A stretch of 5,979 nt of DNA, from assembly GCA_028290385.1 (NCBI GenBank), contig JAQGJZ010000432.1, positions 1 through 5,979 on the forward strand, given 5' to 3'. Under the pieces are notes generated by a model that was given only the letters and a program-made list of their open reading frames with translations, did no database searches and had not been told where the DNA came from. Below are positions 4,792 to 5,979 of this stretch, one piece after another. Numbering within the stretch: position 1 is the stretch's first letter; each line of letters opens with the position of its first letter. The position numbers were made by a program, and so were the translations under genes. This DNA comes from Enterovirga sp. (lineage in GTDB: Bacteria; Pseudomonadota; Alphaproteobacteria; Rhizobiales; Beijerinckiaceae).

Positions 4792-5979
4792 ATTGGCCCG
4801 TCGCTGCGAGCGCGTGTCTGACGTGGTTGATCTCGGCGAGCGCGCGGTCGACCCAGGGGCCCGCGGCCGCAACGGACGGCATGGGATCGAAGGCCGCGTC
4901 GAGCTCAGCCGCAGAGAGGGCGGATGCTACCATCGGGTCCTCGGCCAGGACCGCACGCAGGCTGCGGCCGCTGGCCCGGACCTGGGCGGCGGCATGCTCG
5001 AGCGTCTCGTGGGCGGCGCTCCCCCCGATCGTGCCGGCGAGCTTCGCGGCCACCGCATCGGCAAAGAGCAGACCCTGCGTGGCGTCGAGATTGGCCCGCA
5101 TGCGGGCCGGATCGGGAACGAGCCCCTCGGCGAGCCGCCGCGCCTCGGCGAGCGCGCCCGAGGCGAGGCCGAACAGGCTCGGCAGCAGGTGCCACTCGGC
5201 ATGCCACGCGCCCGCCGGCCGCTCGTGCTCGGAGGCCATCGCGGAGAACAGCATCGCGGCGAAGCCCGGCGCGGCGCCATGCGCGGCCAGGATCACGGTC
5301 GCGGAGACGGGGTTGCGCTTGTGCGGCATGGCGGAGGAGCCGCCGCGGCCGGGCAGGTGCGGCTCGGCCACCTCGCCGACCTCCGTCGCGGCGAGGTCGA
5401 CGATGTCCGTCGCCATCTTGGCGAGCGACCCGATGAGCGTGGCAAGCCACGCGCCCGCGCCCGCAATGCCGGCCCGGCGGGTGTGCCAGGCGATCGGGGA
5501 TGCGGCGAGGCCAAGCTCCGCCGCTACGCCGTCCGCGACCTCCGGCCCCTTGTCCCGAAGGCTCGCCAAGGTGCCGACGGGGCCGGCCAGCGACACGCGG
5601 AGAACGCGTCGGCGCAGGTTCGGCAGCTCGGCCGCGACCTCCGCGACGCCGGCCGCCCAGACCGCGACCTTGAAGCCGAAGCTCGTCGGCTGCGCCTGCT
5701 GCCGGTAGGTCCGCGCGACGCAGGGCGTTCCGCGATGCTCCGCCGCCAGCCGGGCGAGCCCTGAAAGGATGGCGTCGAGTTCGCGCGCAATCAGGTCGAA
5801 CGCCTGCACGAGTTGCAGGACGAGCGCGGTGTCGAGGATGTCCTGCGTGGTCGCGCCCTTGTGGAAGGCGGGCTCGAGCTCCGGGGGCAGGCGCTTTCGA
5901 ACCGCGGCGACGAACGGGATCGTCGGCACGCCGGCCAGCGCCGTCGCGCGGCCGAGTTCCGCGAGGTCGAGGCTCCCGG
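4790..5979 (-). CDS. pcaB: 3-carboxy-cis,cis-muconate cycloisomerase, 5' end outside the window
   Basis: PcaB closes the ring of 3-carboxy-cis,cis-muconate to gamma-carboxymuconolactone, the substrate of the decarboxylase half of the next gene product. It belongs to the fumarase/aspartase/adenylosuccinate lyase superfamily and acts in the cytoplasm as a homotetramer. The frame is open from 5977 to the TAG at 4792-4790, giving 395 visible residues. The typical protein is about 450 residues, so some 55-70 N-terminal residues lie outside the window; the GTG at 5929 is an internal codon. Seen in order are HKGATTQDILDTA (H at visible residue 39), RTYRQQAQPTSFGFK (89-103), the GPVGTLASL region, and the superfamily signature GGSSAMPHKRNP (bases 5309-5344) that forms the mobile active-site loop. 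The C-terminal part, ending WVDRALAEINHV and a short tail, corresponds to the usual third domain. No frameshift or missing motif is visible. Protocatechuate dioxygenase genes (pcaGH) would be expected nearby, outside the window. Confidence 0.95.
   Translation of the reverse strand, partial: GSLDLAELGRATALAGVPTIPFVAAVRKRLPPELEPAFHKGATTQDILDTALVLQLVQAFDLIARELDAILSGLARLAAEHRGTPCVARTYRQQAQPTSFGFKVAVWAAGVAEVAAELPNLRRRVLRVSLAGPVGTLASLRDKGPEVADGVAAELGLAASPIAWHTRRAGIAGAGAWLATLIGSLAKMATDIVDLAATEVGEVAEPHLPGRGGSSAMPHKRNPVSATVILAAHGAAPGFAAMLFSAMASEHERPAGAWHAEWHLLPSLFGLASGALAEARRLAEGLVPDPARMRANLDATQGLLFADAVAAKLAGTIGGSAAHETLEHAAAQVRASGRSLRAVLAEDPMVASALSAAELDAAFDPMPSVAAAGPWVDRALAEINHVRHALAATGQ

Noticed and set aside
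3442..4821. Plus-strand open frame of 459 codons opposite pcaDC
   Set aside because: It covers pcaDC and the intergenic hairpins on the opposite strand, and the translation is low-complexity Arg/Gly/Ala-rich with no family match. It is a composition shadow of pcaDC.
4777..4872. Extended N-terminus for PcaDC starting at 4872
   Set aside because: The extra 32 residues are Arg/Ser-rich, resemble nothing in the hydrolase family, overlap pcaB, and the ATG at 4776 has a good ribosome site.
4763..5764. Plus-strand open frame of 333 codons opposite pcaB
   Set aside because: The minus strand encodes an unmistakable PcaB with the lyase signature, and the plus frame shows no domain or ribosome site of note.

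Overview
The window is very GC-rich and densely coding, with almost no AT-rich spacers. The gene content is a branched-chain-type ABC solute-binding protein, a soluble P450, a DUF768-like small protein and a fused PcaD-PcaC enzyme. Together these suggest an alphaproteobacterium of the Hyphomicrobiales, perhaps a Methylobacteriaceae or Bradyrhizobium/Rhodopseudomonas-like chromosome. That placement is inferred from gene families and composition only.

Layout. Plus strand, left part: the C-terminal half of a periplasmic solute-binding protein (2-640, cut by the window edge), then after 50 bases a complete cytochrome P450 (691-1938). Minus strand, right part, in transcription order from the right edge: pcaB (5979-4790, 5' end outside the window), pcaDC (4776-3586), a membrane-tailed short-chain dehydrogenase (3457-2414) and a small DUF768-like protein (2220-1960). 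The two strands converge at 1938/1960 with 21 bases between stop codons and a strong hairpin at the end of the P450 gene. Another terminator-like hairpin lies between pcaDC and the dehydrogenase (3497-3539), so pcaB-pcaDC probably form the end of one operon. There is no RNA gene, mobile element or CRISPR array that I can see.

How the genes fit together. PcaB and the bifunctional PcaDC carry out three consecutive steps of the protocatechuate branch of the beta-ketoadipate pathway: 3-carboxy-cis,cis-muconate to gamma-carboxymuconolactone, then to the enol-lactone, then to 3-oxoadipate. The solute-binding protein belongs to a family that in related bacteria is often involved in uptake of aromatic acids or amino acids, and the P450 could act on an aromatic substrate upstream of protocatechuate. 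That link between the two strands is inference from proximity. I found no convincing evidence for a wholly new system. The points most worth a second look are the C-terminal membrane segment on the dehydrogenase, the hairpins around the gene ends and leader, the non-consensus heme-binding motif and the uncharacterised DUF768-like protein.
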